Source: Pseudomonas sp. BN411
GTDB taxonomy: Bacteria; Pseudomonadota; Gammaproteobacteria; Pseudomonadales; Pseudomonadaceae
Reading direction: 5' to 3'
Length of the DNA: 64,000 nucleotides
Assembly (NCBI RefSeq): GCF_029871235.1
Contig: NZ_SSOM01000082.1
Coordinates: forward strand, 31,004 to 95,003
Both the position numbers and the translations under genes were made by a program. Numbering within the stretch: position 1 is the stretch's first letter; each line of letters opens with the position of its first letter. Shown piece by piece: positions 52,800 to 63,653 of this stretch. Below the pieces are notes generated by a model. It worked only from the letters and a program-made list of their open reading frames with translations. It was not told where the DNA came from and did not search any database.

Positions 52800-53897
52800 C
52801 TAACGCTTGTGGCCGGTGTCCAGCTTGCGCTCCAGGCTCATGGAGTAGCGGGACATGCCGAAACAGAAGATCCAGAACACCAGGGCGGCGAAGACGTAGC
52901 CTTCGGTAGCCATGCCCAGCCAGGCCGGGTCGGTGGTGGCTTGCTTGATGCTGTTGAGGAGGTCGAACAGGCCGATGATGATCACCAGGCTGGTGTCCTT
53001 GAACAGCGCGATGAAGGTGTTGACGATGCCGGGGATCACCAGCTTCAGGGCTTGCGGCAGGATCACCAGGCCCATCATCCGCCAGTAACCCAGGCCCATG
53101 GCCGCAGCGGCTTCGTACTGGCCCTTGGGGATCGCCTGCAGGCCGCCACGCACCACTTCGGCGATGTACGCCGACTGGAACATGATCACGCCGATCAGCG
53201 CCCGCAGCAGCTTGTCGAAGGACAGGCCTTCAGGCAGGAACAGCGGCAGCATCACCGAGGACATGAACAGCACGGTGATCAGCGGAACGCCACGCCAGAA
53301 CTCGATGAAGGTCACGCAGATGACCTTGATCGCCGGCATGTTCGAACGCCGTCCCAGTGCCAGCAGGATGCCCAGCGGCAGCGCACCGACGATGCCCACC
53401 GCAGCGATCACCAGGGTCAGCATCAGGCCGCCCCATTGGCTGCTGGACACGGTGCTCATGCCGAGGAAGCCGCCGTGCAGCAGCCAGTAGGCAATGATCG
53501 GGTAGATCACCAGGAAGCTCAGGCCATACACCGCCTTGCGCGAAAAGCGCGGGATGAACAGCGGCGCGGCGCCGATGATGGCGATCCATACCGCCAGGTC
53601 CACTCGCCAGCGCAGGTCTTCGGGGTAGAAGCCGTACATGAACTGGGAGAAGCGCATCTTGATGAAGACCCAGCAGGCGCCTTCGCTGGTGCAGTCGGCG
53701 CGGGTGCTGCCGCTCCAGTCAGCCTGCAGGAAGGCCCACTTGATCAGCGGCGGCAGGACCAGCCACACCAGGTAGATGGCGAACAGGGTCAGCAGGGTGT
53801 TGAACCAGTTCGAGAACAGGTTGGCGCGCAGCCAGCCCAGTACACCGACGCTCATCCGGGGTGGCGGCTGGTCGGGCTTGAATACGTGTGTCGTCAT
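52800..53897 (-). CDS. aapM: General L-amino acid ABC transporter permease AapM
   Basis: A 365-aa permease with about eight predicted segments. The C-terminal BPD transport domain contains the EAA loop [28 protein letters not shown]. The long N-terminal extension is typical for AapM/BztC. It pairs with AapQ. It is 10 bp behind aapQ. Confidence 0.95.
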   Translation of the reverse strand: MTTHVFKPDQPPPRMSVGVLGWLRANLFSNWFNTLLTLFAIYLVWLVLPPLIKWAFLQADWSGSTRADCTSEGACWVFIKMRFSQFMYGFYPEDLRWRVDLAVWIAIIGAAPLFIPRFSRKAVYGLSFLVIYPIIAYWLLHGGFLGMSTVSSSQWGGLMLTLVIAAVGIVGALPLGILLALGRRSNMPAIKVICVTFIEFWRGVPLITVLFMSSVMLPLFLPEGLSFDKLLRALIGVIMFQSAYIAEVVRGGLQAIPKGQYEAAAAMGLGYWRMMGLVILPQALKLVIPGIVNTFIALFKDTSLVIIIGLFDLLNSIKQATTDPAWLGMATEGYVFAALVFWIFCFGMSRYSMSLERKLDTGHKR

Positions 53898-53907
53898 GGT
53901 TCGCCCC

Positions 53908-55095
53908 TTACCGCTCGACTAGCGCAATGCGCTTGTTGTACCAGTTCATCAGCAGGGAAATGCTGATGCTGATGGCCAGGTAGACGCTCATGGTGATGGT
54001 GACCACCTCGATCGCCTGGCCGGTCTGGTTCAGCACCGTACCGGCGAATAGCGAGACCATGTCCGGGTAGCCGATGCCGGCTGCCAGGGACGAGTTCTTG
54101 GTCAGGTTCAGGTACTGGCTGGTGAGCGGCGGGATGATCACGCGCAGGGCCTGCGGGATGATCACCAGACGCAGGGTCTTGGCGGCGGGCAGACCGAGCG
54201 AGCGCGCGGCTTCGGTCTGGCCGTGGCTGACCGCCTGGATGCCGGAGCGCACGTTCTCGGCGATGAACGCCGCGGTGTACACGGTCAGTGCCAGGGTCAG
54301 GGCGATCAGTTCCGGAATCACCACCCAGCCGCCGCGGAAGTTGAAGCCTTGCAGCTCCGGAATGCTCCACTCGAACGGGCGGCCGAAGACCAGGGCGACC
54401 AGGCCGGGAATCACCACCAGCAGCACGATCGAGGTGAGCAGCACCGGGAAGCGCTGGCCGGTGGACTCACGCTTTACCTTGGCCCAGCGGGCGACGGCGA
54501 TGATCGCCAGCAGCACCAGTACCAGGCTGACCAGGAAGGGCAGGAAGCCGTCGGCAATGGTCGGCGCCGGCATGTACAGGCCGCGGTTGTTGAGGAAGAA
54601 GTGCTCGCCGATGGCCAGGCTCTGGCGCGGCCCCGGCATGGGCAGCATCACCGCGAAGTACCAGAAGAAGATCTGCAGCAGCGGCGGGATGTTGCGGAAG
54701 GTCTCGATGTAGACGGTCGCCAGCTTGCGGATCAGCCAGTTCGGCGACAGCCGTGCCACGCCAAGGAGGAAGCCGAGGATGGTGGCGAAGACGATACCGA
54801 TACACGAGACCAGCAGGGTGTTGAGCAGGCCGATGACGAAAACGCGGCCGTAGCTGTTGCTTTCGTTGTAATCGATCAGGTGTTGGGAAATCCCGAAGCC
54901 GGCGCTCTGTTCGAGGAAGTCGAAGCCGGACAGGATGCCGCGCTGTTGCAGGTTGTGCTGGGTGTTCTGGAACAGGTACCAGCCCAGTGCCACGACCGCG
55001 ATGACGGCGATTATCTGGAATAGCCACGCACGTGCCTTGGGATCGGTCCAGAACGAACCTTTCGGGGCACGCGGGGCGTTGGCAGGTTTTTGCAT
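53908..55095 (-). CDS. aapQ: General L-amino acid ABC transporter permease AapQ
   Basis: A 395-aa permease with about eight predicted segments. The EAA loop AFIAENVRSGIQAVSHGQTEAARSLGL is conserved. It pairs with AapM in the inner membrane. GAGGG precedes the ATG. A strong hairpin lies between aapJ and this gene. Confidence 0.95.
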   Translation of the reverse strand: MQKPANAPRAPKGSFWTDPKARAWLFQIIAVIAVVALGWYLFQNTQHNLQQRGILSGFDFLEQSAGFGISQHLIDYNESNSYGRVFVIGLLNTLLVSCIGIVFATILGFLLGVARLSPNWLIRKLATVYIETFRNIPPLLQIFFWYFAVMLPMPGPRQSLAIGEHFFLNNRGLYMPAPTIADGFLPFLVSLVLVLLAIIAVARWAKVKRESTGQRFPVLLTSIVLLVVIPGLVALVFGRPFEWSIPELQGFNFRGGWVVIPELIALTLALTVYTAAFIAENVRSGIQAVSHGQTEAARSLGLPAAKTLRLVIIPQALRVIIPPLTSQYLNLTKNSSLAAGIGYPDMVSLFAGTVLNQTGQAIEVVTITMSVYLAISISISLLMNWYNKRIALVER

Positions 55096-55169
55096 GACAG
55101 CCCTCTGGGAACCGCTGGCCGCCCGGATGGGGGACGGCGGCCAGGGTTCGCGTTGAAACGGAACTCGAA

Positions 55170-55198
55170 CCCGGCGGCCACTTCATGCGGCCGCCGGG
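55170..55198 (-). promoter_or_regulatory. Intercistronic hairpin after aapJ
   Basis: Ten-bp perfect arms (CCCGGCGGCC at 55170-55179, GGCCGCCGGG at 55189-55198) with a 9-nt loop, directly upstream of the aapJ stop on the coding (minus) side, that is, 7 nt past it. Hairpins here often protect the binding-protein mRNA and raise AapJ relative to the permease subunits. Confidence 0.6.
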
Positions 55199-55204
55199 CG
55201 ACGG

Positions 55205-56233
55205 TCAGCGCACCGGCGGTGCGTATTGCAGACCGCCCTTGTTCCACAGGGCGTTGAGACCGCGCTCGATCTTCAGCTCGCTACCGGCACCGATGTTGCG
55301 ATCGAAGATTTCACCGTAGTTGCCGACTTGTTTGACGATTTGCACCGCCCAGTCCTTCGGCAGCTTCAGGTCCTTGCCGAACTCGCCTTCAGTGCCCAGC
55401 AGACGGGCAATGTCGGGGTTCTTGGTGGTTTTGGCCTGTTCTTCGACGTTCTTCGAGGTCAGACCCAGTTCTTCTGCGTTGAGCATGGCGAACAGGGACC
55501 AGCGCACGATGTCGAACCACTCCTCGTCACCCTGGCGCACGGCTGGGCCGAGGGGCTCTTTGGAGATCACTTCCGGCAGCACCACGTACTCGTCCGGAGC
55601 GGCCAGCTTGATGCGCTGTGCATAGAGCTGGGACTGGTCGGAGGTCAGCACGTCGCAACGACCGGACTCCAGCGACTTGGCGCTCTCGTCGGAGGTGTCG
55701 TAGGTGATGGGGGTGTACTTCAGGTTGTTGGCGCGGAAGTAGTCGGACAGGTTCAGCTCGGTGGTGGTGCCGGCCTGGATGCACACGGTGGCGCCATCGA
55801 GTTCCTTGGCGCTGGAGACGCCGAGCTTCTTGTTCACCAGGAAGCCCTGGCCGTCGTAGTAGGTCACGCCGGTGAAGTTCAGGCCCATGGCAGCATCACG
55901 GGAGCTGGTCCAGGTGCTGTTGCGCGACAGGACGTCGACTTCGCCGGACTGCAGCGCGGTGAAACGTTCCTTGGCGGTCAGGGGGCTGAATTTGACTTTG
56001 CTGGCATCGCCAAACACGGCGGCGGCAACTGCGCGGCAGACGTCAACGTCGATGCCTTTGTAATTGCCCTTGCCGTCGGCATAGGAAAAGCCCGGGAGGC
56101 CGTCACTGATGCCGCATTGCACGAAGCCTTTCTTTTTCACCGCGTCCAGGGTGGCGCCCGCCTGCGCGAAACCGCTGACACCGAGAACGGTTGCCGCGGT
56201 CAGCACGGCCAGGGTGGATTTCACCATCTTCAT
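55205..56233 (-). CDS. aapJ: General L-amino acid ABC transporter substrate-binding protein
   Basis: A 342-aa protein from ATG at 56233 (TGGAGG upstream). The signal peptide ends in GFAQA. The family 3 fold is shown by QCGISDGLPGFSYADGKGNYKGIDVDVCRA and the DVLSRNSTWTSSRDA region. It binds several L-amino acids, mostly acidic and polar, for AapQMP. First gene of the operon. Confidence 0.96.
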   Translation of the reverse strand: MKMVKSTLAVLTAATVLGVSGFAQAGATLDAVKKKGFVQCGISDGLPGFSYADGKGNYKGIDVDVCRAVAAAVFGDASKVKFSPLTAKERFTALQSGEVDVLSRNSTWTSSRDAAMGLNFTGVTYYDGQGFLVNKKLGVSSAKELDGATVCIQAGTTTELNLSDYFRANNLKYTPITYDTSDESAKSLESGRCDVLTSDQSQLYAQRIKLAAPDEYVVLPEVISKEPLGPAVRQGDEEWFDIVRWSLFAMLNAEELGLTSKNVEEQAKTTKNPDIARLLGTEGEFGKDLKLPKDWAVQIVKQVGNYGEIFDRNIGAGSELKIERGLNALWNKGGLQYAPPVR

Positions 56234-57370
<1,137 letters not shown>

Positions 57371-57400
57371 TCCCGCAACCCGACAGAACAAGAACCGACC

Positions 57401-59302
57401 ATGGCCCAGACCTCCGCTCCGCCCATCGCCACCCTGCGTGATATCGAAGAACTCGAACGCCTTTCGCTGGAAGAACGCGGTATGCCGGACAGCACCTATG
57501 AGCTGATCCGCCAGAGTGCCGAGCGCCATCCGCACAAACGCGCCATGACCTTCCTGCTCCAGGGTGATGCCGAAGAGGCGCCGTTCGAGCTGACTTATGC
57601 ACAGCTGTTGGCGCGAGTCACCCAGGCGGCCAACGCCTTCCATCATCTAGGTGTACGCCCGGGCAAGGCGGTGTCTTTCCTGCTGCCGAACCTGCCCCAT
57701 ACCCATTTCACCATCTGGGGCGGGGAAGCGGCCGGCGTGGTCAATGCCATCAACCCGTTGCTGGAGCCCGAGCACATCGCCGAGCTGATCCATGCGGCTG
57801 ACTCCAGGGTACTGGTGACGCTGGCGCCGTTCCCCGGCACCGATCTCTGGGACAAGGTGGCCGGCCTGCGTGACCGGCTGCCGGAGCTTTCGGCCATCGT
57901 CACCGTCGACCTGGCCAACCTGCTGCCCGAGCCCGAGCGCAGCGCCATCAAGGCCCAGCGCGGCCTGCTACCGGAAGGCGTGCTGGACTTCGACGAACTG
58001 CTCGACCGCTTCCCCGCCGACCACCTGCAGAGCGGCCGGGTGATCGCGCCGGATGACGTCGCCTCCTACTTCCATACCGGCGGCACCACCGGCACGCCCA
58101 AGCTGGCGCCCCACAGCCATCGCAACGAAGTGGCCATGGCGATGATCCTGGCCTACGCCATCAACCTGGGGGAGGGCGACAACACCCTCTGCGGCCTGCC
58201 GCTGTTCCACGTCAATGGCGTGATGGTCACCGGCCTCGCCCCGATCTTCGCGGGTGCCGAATTCCTCATTGCCACGCCTCAGGGCTATCGCAATACGCGG
58301 CTGATCCAGAACTTCTGGAAAGTCATCGAGCGCTACCGGGTGAGTTTCTTCAGCGGCGTGCCGACCATCTACGCGGGCCTGTTGCAGGTGCCCAGCGAGG
58401 GGCACGACCTGTCCAGCCTGCGCTATGCCCTATGCGGCGCCGCGCCCATGCCGGTGGAACTGATCCGCCAATTCGAGGCCAAGACCGGCCTCAAACTGAT
58501 CGAAGGCTACGGCCTGACCGAGGCCACCTGCGGCACCTGTGGCAACCCCGCCCACGGCGAGCGCCGGCCCGGCTCCATTGGCATGCGCATGCCCTATTGC
58601 CAGGTGAAGGTCGCAGTGCTCGACGAGCAGGGTAGTTACTTGCGTGATGCCGAACAGAACGAGATCGGCAACCTCTGTGTGCGCGGCGTGACCGTGTTCA
58701 ACGGCTACCTGCAAGCCAGCAGGAACAAGGACATCTGGGTCGATGGCGACTGGTTCAATACCGGTGATCTCGGGCGGATGGATGCCGATGGCTACATCTG
58801 GCTCACCGGCCGCAGCAAGGACCTGATCATTCGCGGCGGCCACAACATCGACCCGCAGATGATCGAAGAGGCCCTGCACCGCCATCCCGCCGTGGCCATG
58901 GCCGCCGCCGTCGGCAAGCCGGACGACAAGGTCGGCGAACTGCCGGTGGCCTATGTGCAGCTCAAGCCCGGCGCCAGCGTCAGCGAGGCCGAACTGCTGG
59001 CGCATGCCGCCCAGCATGTACCCGAGCGCGCAGCGGTGCCCAAGGATGTCTGGATCATCGACGCCATTCCGGTCACCGCCGTGGGCAAGACCTTCAAGCC
59101 GACACTGCGTTTCGACGCCACCCGCCGTGTGCTGGAGCAGGTGCTGGGCGCCATAGCGCCGGGCGTGACGGTGGAAGTGGTCAACGACGATCGCCACGGC
59201 CAGGTTGCCGAGATCCGCGTGCCGGGGCTGGATGAGTCGCTGCGGGCCAAGCTGGAAGCCCGCATGGCCGGCTACGCGGTGAAGTTCCGCCTGCTGGCCT
59301 GA
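57401..59302 (+). CDS. Acyl-CoA synthetase (AMP-forming)
   Basis: A 633-aa ANL-superfamily enzyme. The AMP-binding motif YFHTGGTTGTPKLAPHSH, the A5-type motif EGYGLTEATC, and WFNTGDLGRMDADGYIWLTGRSKDLIIRGG are present; the C-terminal catalytic lysine lies in VTAVGKTFKPTLR. It activates a carboxylic acid as CoA thioester. Chain length cannot be predicted. It has an N-terminal extension of about 30 residues before the usual domain. Confidence 0.92.
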   Translation: MAQTSAPPIATLRDIEELERLSLEERGMPDSTYELIRQSAERHPHKRAMTFLLQGDAEEAPFELTYAQLLARVTQAANAFHHLGVRPGKAVSFLLPNLPHTHFTIWGGEAAGVVNAINPLLEPEHIAELIHAADSRVLVTLAPFPGTDLWDKVAGLRDRLPELSAIVTVDLANLLPEPERSAIKAQRGLLPEGVLDFDELLDRFPADHLQSGRVIAPDDVASYFHTGGTTGTPKLAPHSHRNEVAMAMILAYAINLGEGDNTLCGLPLFHVNGVMVTGLAPIFAGAEFLIATPQGYRNTRLIQNFWKVIERYRVSFFSGVPTIYAGLLQVPSEGHDLSSLRYALCGAAPMPVELIRQFEAKTGLKLIEGYGLTEATCGTCGNPAHGERRPGSIGMRMPYCQVKVAVLDEQGSYLRDAEQNEIGNLCVRGVTVFNGYLQASRNKDIWVDGDWFNTGDLGRMDADGYIWLTGRSKDLIIRGGHNIDPQMIEEALHRHPAVAMAAAVGKPDDKVGELPVAYVQLKPGASVSEAELLAHAAQHVPERAAVPKDVWIIDAIPVTAVGKTFKPTLRFDATRRVLEQVLGAIAPGVTVEVVNDDRHGQVAEIRVPGLDESLRAKLEARMAGYAVKFRLLA

Positions 59303-59322
59303 GGCCATCTATACTGGCTGTC

Positions 59323-59348
59323 GAAGGCCGCCTCACGGGGCGGCCTTC
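59323..59348 (+). terminator. Hairpin downstream of acyl-CoA synthetase
   Basis: GAAGGCCGCC (59323-59332), loop TCACGG, GGCGGCCTTC (59339-59348). It lacks a T-run. The remaining bases to 59613 contain no gene; a promoter for the cyclase is likely but not clear. Confidence 0.55.
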
Positions 59349-59613
59349 TGCGCTGTGCAACATTCGCAACTCTCGCGCCGAACCGCCCGCAGCGGCTCGG
59401 GGCATTTTTGCGCGCCCGGAAAACTGTTGCGAAATTGTGGCGAATATCAGTAATCGTCGCGTTCCTTACCGTTATCCTGCCGTCTGTCGGCCCAACTTTA
59501 GGTGGGCATTGTCAGGTAAAAAGTGTGGGAATACTGTCACACCGGGTTTACAGCTGAGACAAGGATCGTTAGCGGTGTCGTCCGCTTCGACTGCCATCCG
59601 AGGCGTTGCAGCC

Positions 59614-60552
59614 ATGAAGCATGTCCACTGGCAAGAAGACTTGGCTCTGCTGAGCCGACTGCGTCTGTTCCAGAACGTCACCGCGAACTGTCTCGCGCAG
59701 TTGCTCAAGGAATTCCGTGCCTGCGATCTGGAGGCAGGGGAGGTTGTGCTGTCGCCGTTCAACCGCAATCAGCACCTCTATCTGGTGGTGAGCGGGCGGC
59801 TGAAGGTCTATCTCGGTTCGCTGGACAACAATCCGGTGAGCACCATCGAAGCGGGCGAGTGCGCCGGCGAGATCAGCTTCATCGACAACGACCATCCTTC
59901 GGCCTACGTGGTGGCCAGCGAGCCCACTACCGTATTGCGCCTGCACCGGCAGTCCCTGGTTAGCCTGTTCCAGCAGTCGCCGCAGTTGATGCAGAACCTG
60001 CTGGAGTTGCTCTGCGAGCGTGTGCGCCAGGGCAACCGGATCATTCTCGACACCGAACAGAACGCCAAGATCGACACCCTCACCGGGCTCTTCAATCGTC
60101 GCTGGCTGGAGCAGATCTTTCAGCGCGAAAGCACCCGCTGTGCCTTCAACGAGCAGCCGCTGTCGATGCTCATGCTGGATGTGGACCATTTCAAGGCCTA
60201 CAACGATCGCCACGGCCACCTGGCCGGCGACTACGCGCTCTGCCTGGTCTCCCACACCCTGCGCAACCAGCTGCGGCCCAAGGACAGCATGGCGCGCTAC
60301 GGCGGCGAGGAGTTCGTCATCCTGCTACCGGAGATCAACGGCGATGAGGCGCGCACTATCGGTGAGCGGCTGCGCTCCAGCCTGGAGCAGATCGCCTCCT
60401 TCTATTCCCCATTGGGCGTGCTGCCCGGCGTGACCGTTTCCATCGGCATGGCTGAGATGCAGCAACCGGACAGCCTGCAAGGCCTGATCGCTCGGGCCGA
60501 CAGCGCGCTCTACCAGGCCAAGCACGATGGGCGTAATCGACTGAACGGGTAG
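59614..60552 (+). CDS. Cyclic-nucleotide-binding-domain diguanylate cyclase
   Basis: A 312-aa protein from ATG at 59614 (MKHVHWQEDLALLSRLRLFQ). Residues about 15-130 form a cNMP-binding fold (LVVSGRLKVYLG, EAGECAGEISFIDNDHPSAYV, where the phosphate cassette is degenerate). Residues about 150-310 form a GGDEF domain with DVDHFKAYNDRHGHLAGDYA and GGEEF at 230-234, an intact active site, and RPKD at 221-224 as inhibition site. It should make c-di-GMP with product inhibition. Upstream in-frame starts (59437 ATG, 59574 GTG) would not fit family length. Confidence 0.9.
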   Translation: MKHVHWQEDLALLSRLRLFQNVTANCLAQLLKEFRACDLEAGEVVLSPFNRNQHLYLVVSGRLKVYLGSLDNNPVSTIEAGECAGEISFIDNDHPSAYVVASEPTTVLRLHRQSLVSLFQQSPQLMQNLLELLCERVRQGNRIILDTEQNAKIDTLTGLFNRRWLEQIFQRESTRCAFNEQPLSMLMLDVDHFKAYNDRHGHLAGDYALCLVSHTLRNQLRPKDSMARYGGEEFVILLPEINGDEARTIGERLRSSLEQIASFYSPLGVLPGVTVSIGMAEMQQPDSLQGLIARADSALYQAKHDGRNRLNG

Positions 60553-60660
60553 CTGAGCCTCGCGGGTGTTTCCCCAAATGAGGCAGGCCCTGGATTTCCC
60601 GTCCGCTCAAACGTCTGTTTGCTAGAGTCCGTTCACTACAAGACAGCCGGAAAGCTGGAC

Positions 60661-61818
60661 ATGCGCAAACTTCTGATCGCTTTGCTATTGCTGGTGGCCG
60701 TTGGCCTGGGGATTTTCTTCTACTTGCCGGTGTTACTCGACCGCGAGATGAACACGGTGGAATCGCCGCCGCCCTATCACGCCTCGGATGAGGCCGAGAA
60801 CCTGCACAAGACGCTGTTCGTCGCCGACCTGCACGACGATGCCTTGCTGTGGAGCCGCAACCTGCTGGATCGCCATGACTTCGGCCACAGCGACCTGCCG
60901 CGCCTGCTTGAAGGGCATGTCGGCCTGCAGGTGTTCTCCACGGTGACCAAAACCCCGCGCGGCCTCAACTACGAGCGCAATGGTTCCGACTCCGACAACA
61001 TCACCCTGCTGGCCATGGCCCAGCGCTGGCCCCGCGCAACCTGGCACAGCCTGCTGGAGCGCGCGCTCTATCAGGGCAAGAGGCTCGAGGAAGCCGCCGC
61101 CGGCAGCCAGGGCAAGCTGACCCTGGTGCGCAGCCGCGACGACTTCGCCCGCTACCTCGCCGCCTGGGAAAAGGACCCGAACCAGGTCGCCGCCATCCTC
61201 GCCACCGAAGGCCTGCATCCGCTGGAAGGCAAGCTGGAGAACGTCGACCGCATGTACGACGCGGGTTTCCGCATCATGGGCCTGACTCACTTCTTCGATA
61301 ACGAAGTGGGTGGTTCCGCCCATGGCCTGGAGAAGGGCGGGCTGACGCCCTTCGGTCGCCGGGTGATCGCCCGCCTGGAAGAGAAAAAGATGCTGGTGGA
61401 CCTGGCCCACGCCTCCCGCGCACTGATCGACGACGTGCTGAACATGACCGAGCGTCCGGTGCTGGTCTCCCATACCGGCGTCGAGGGCACCTGCCCGGGT
61501 ACCCGCAACCTTACCGACGCGCATATCCAGCGCATCGCCGCCACTGGCGGAGTGATCGGTATCGGCTACTGGGATACCGCCGTCTGCGAAACTTCGGTCA
61601 AGGCCATCGTCAAGGCCATCCGCTATGTCGCCGACAAGGTCGGCGTGCAGCATGTGGCGCTGGGCTCGGACTTCGACGGTGCGGTGCATACGCCCTTCGA
61701 CACCAGCGGCCTGGCGCAACTGACCCAGGGCCTGAAGGAAGCCGGCTTCAGTGAGTCAGACATCGCCGCCATCATGGGCGGAAACGTCCGCCGACTGCTG
61801 CTGGAGACGCTTCCTTAG
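60661..61818 (+). CDS. Membrane dipeptidase (peptidase M19)
   Basis: A 385-aa protein from ATG at 60661 (GGAAAG upstream). An N-terminal anchor or signal (LLIALLLLVAVGLGIFFYLPVLL) precedes the M19 domain with ADLHDDALLW (zinc-binding HxD), ATEGLHPL (bridging glutamate), LVSHTGV and LGSDFDGAV. It cleaves dipeptides, possibly D-amino acid containing, in the periplasm. An upstream ATG at 60619 has no ribosome-binding site. Confidence 0.92.
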   Translation: MRKLLIALLLLVAVGLGIFFYLPVLLDREMNTVESPPPYHASDEAENLHKTLFVADLHDDALLWSRNLLDRHDFGHSDLPRLLEGHVGLQVFSTVTKTPRGLNYERNGSDSDNITLLAMAQRWPRATWHSLLERALYQGKRLEEAAAGSQGKLTLVRSRDDFARYLAAWEKDPNQVAAILATEGLHPLEGKLENVDRMYDAGFRIMGLTHFFDNEVGGSAHGLEKGGLTPFGRRVIARLEEKKMLVDLAHASRALIDDVLNMTERPVLVSHTGVEGTCPGTRNLTDAHIQRIAATGGVIGIGYWDTAVCETSVKAIVKAIRYVADKVGVQHVALGSDFDGAVHTPFDTSGLAQLTQGLKEAGFSESDIAAIMGGNVRRLLLETLP

Positions 61819-61916
61819 TCCAAGTCAAGCCCTCAAATGCCCGCAGCTCTTCGCCCTGCGGGCATCTTGCTTTACACTGGCGGCCGTTCATTCCTTAATC
61901 AATCGACGAGACCACC

Positions 61917-63392
61917 GTGCTCAAAGCACTCAAGAAGATATTCAGCAAGGGTGAAGAGCCGCAGGCCAGCCCCGCCCCCACCGCTCCAGCCCCCGCCCGC
62001 GCCGAAAAGGAAGAGCGTCCGGCCACACCGAAGAAAGCGCCTCGCGAAGCAGGCGAAAAGGCCGAAGGCTCCAGCGAACGCCCACCCCGCGGTGAGAAAA
62101 AGCCCCGCAGCGACAAGCCCAAATCCGACAAGCCGCGCCGCGAGCGCCCGGCCAAGGCTGCGCGCCCTGTTGATAACTGGAAGCTCGAAGACTTCGCGGT
62201 GGAGCCTCAGGAAGGCAAGACCCGCTTCCACGACTTCAACCTCGATCCGACGCTGATGCACGCCATCCACGATCTGGGTTTCCCCTATTGCACTCCGATC
62301 CAGGCCCAGGTCCTCGGCCATACCCTCAAGGGTAAGGACGCCATCGGTCGTGCGCAGACCGGTACCGGCAAGACCGCTGCCTTCCTCATCTCCACCATCA
62401 CCCAGCTGCTGCAGACCCCGCCGCCGAAAGAGCGCTATATGGGCGAGCCGCGTGCGCTGATCATCGCGCCGACCCGCGAGCTGGTGGTGCAGATCGCCAA
62501 GGACGCCCAGGCGCTGACCAAGTACAGCGGCCTCAGCGTCATGAGCTTCGTTGGCGGCATGGACTTCGACAAACAGCTCAGGCAGCTGGAATCCCGCTTC
62601 TGCGACATCCTGGTCGCCACCCCTGGCCGCCTGCTGGACTTCAACCAGCGCGGCGAAGTGCACCTGGACATGGTCGAGGTGATGGTTCTGGACGAAGCTG
62701 ACCGCATGCTCGACATGGGCTTCATCCCGCAGGTGCGCCAGATCATCCGCCAGACGCCGTTCAAGGGCGAACGCCAGACCCTGCTGTTCTCCGCCACCTT
62801 CACCGAAGACGTGATGAACCTGGCCAAGCAGTGGACCGTCGATCCGGCCATCGTCGAGATCGAGCCGGAGAACGTCGCCAGCGAGACCGTCGAACAGCAC
62901 GTCTACGCCGTGGCCAGCAGCGACAAGTACAAGCTGCTCTACAACCTGGTTGCTCAGAACAACTGGGAGCGGGTGATGGTCTTCGCCAACCGCAAGGACG
63001 AAGTGCGTCGCATCGAGGAACGCCTGACCAGGGACGGCATCAGCGCCGCCCAGATGTCCGGTGACGTGCCTCAGCACAAGCGCATCAAGACTCTGGAAGG
63101 CTTCCGCGAAGGCAAGATTCGCGTCCTGGTGGCCACCGATGTCGCCGGCCGTGGCATCCATATCGATGGCATCAGCCACGTGATCAACTTCACCCTGCCG
63201 GAAGACCCGGACGACTACGTGCACCGCATCGGTCGTACCGGCCGCGCAGGCGCCAGCGGTACCTCCATCAGCTTCGCTGGCGAGGACGATGCCTTCGCCC
63301 TGCCGCCGATCGAGGAGCTGCTGGGCCGCAAGATCAACTGCGAAATGCCCCCCACCGAACTGCTCAAGTCGGTGCCGCGCAAGCACCACTGA
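61917..63392 (+). CDS. rhlB: ATP-dependent RNA helicase RhlB
   Basis: A 491-aa DEAD-box helicase starting with GTG at 61917. Residues 12-84 form a basic, low-complexity extension rich in P, K, R and E. The core shows Q-motif (TPIQAQ), AQTGTGKT (146-153), [18 protein letters not shown] (259-262), SAT (292-294), [13 protein letters not shown] and [10 protein letters not shown]. It unwinds RNA and may work with RNase E. Length without the extension matches E. coli RhlB. A terminator follows. Confidence 0.95.
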   Translation: MLKALKKIFSKGEEPQASPAPTAPAPARAEKEERPATPKKAPREAGEKAEGSSERPPRGEKKPRSDKPKSDKPRRERPAKAARPVDNWKLEDFAVEPQEGKTRFHDFNLDPTLMHAIHDLGFPYCTPIQAQVLGHTLKGKDAIGRAQTGTGKTAAFLISTITQLLQTPPPKERYMGEPRALIIAPTRELVVQIAKDAQALTKYSGLSVMSFVGGMDFDKQLRQLESRFCDILVATPGRLLDFNQRGEVHLDMVEVMVLDEADRMLDMGFIPQVRQIIRQTPFKGERQTLLFSATFTEDVMNLAKQWTVDPAIVEIEPENVASETVEQHVYAVASSDKYKLLYNLVAQNNWERVMVFANRKDEVRRIEERLTRDGISAAQMSGDVPQHKRIKTLEGFREGKIRVLVATDVAGRGIHIDGISHVINFTLPEDPDDYVHRIGRTGRAGASGTSISFAGEDDAFALPPIEELLGRKINCEMPPTELLKSVPRKHH

Positions 63393-63407
63393 GGTCGAGT
63401 GGAATGA

Positions 63408-63440
63408 AAAAAGGCGAAGCCAGGTGCTTCGCCTTTTTCT
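63408..63440 (+). terminator. Terminator of rhlB
   Basis: AAAAAGGCGAAGC (63408-63420), GCTTCGCCTTTTT (63426-63438), 5-nt loop. Bidirectional. Confidence 0.92.
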
Positions 63441-63474
63441 TTGGGGCAGGGAAGGGGAGACCTGCGGCCTCCTT

Positions 63475-63621
63475 GGCGAATGAATTCGCCCCTACAGGCA
63501 GAACACTGCGATTGGAGCTCGCTCGGACAGCTCCCTCTCCATTGAGGGAGAGGGCTGGGGCGGGGGGATGTCGGTGGGCTCGGTGCCAATCCATCTCGCG
63601 AATGAATTCGCCCCCACAGGG
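63475..63621. repeat. Family-A and family-B repeats downstream of rhlB
   Basis: Family A half copies at 63475-63499 and 63594-63621 (GCGAATGAATTCGCCCC) flank a family B copy at 63531-63568 (CCCTCTCCATTGAGGGAGAGGG). No gene lies between 63393 and the window edge. Confidence 0.7.
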
Positions 63622-63653
63622 AAAGTGCCAAGGCTGCGCGCTGGCACCTACAA

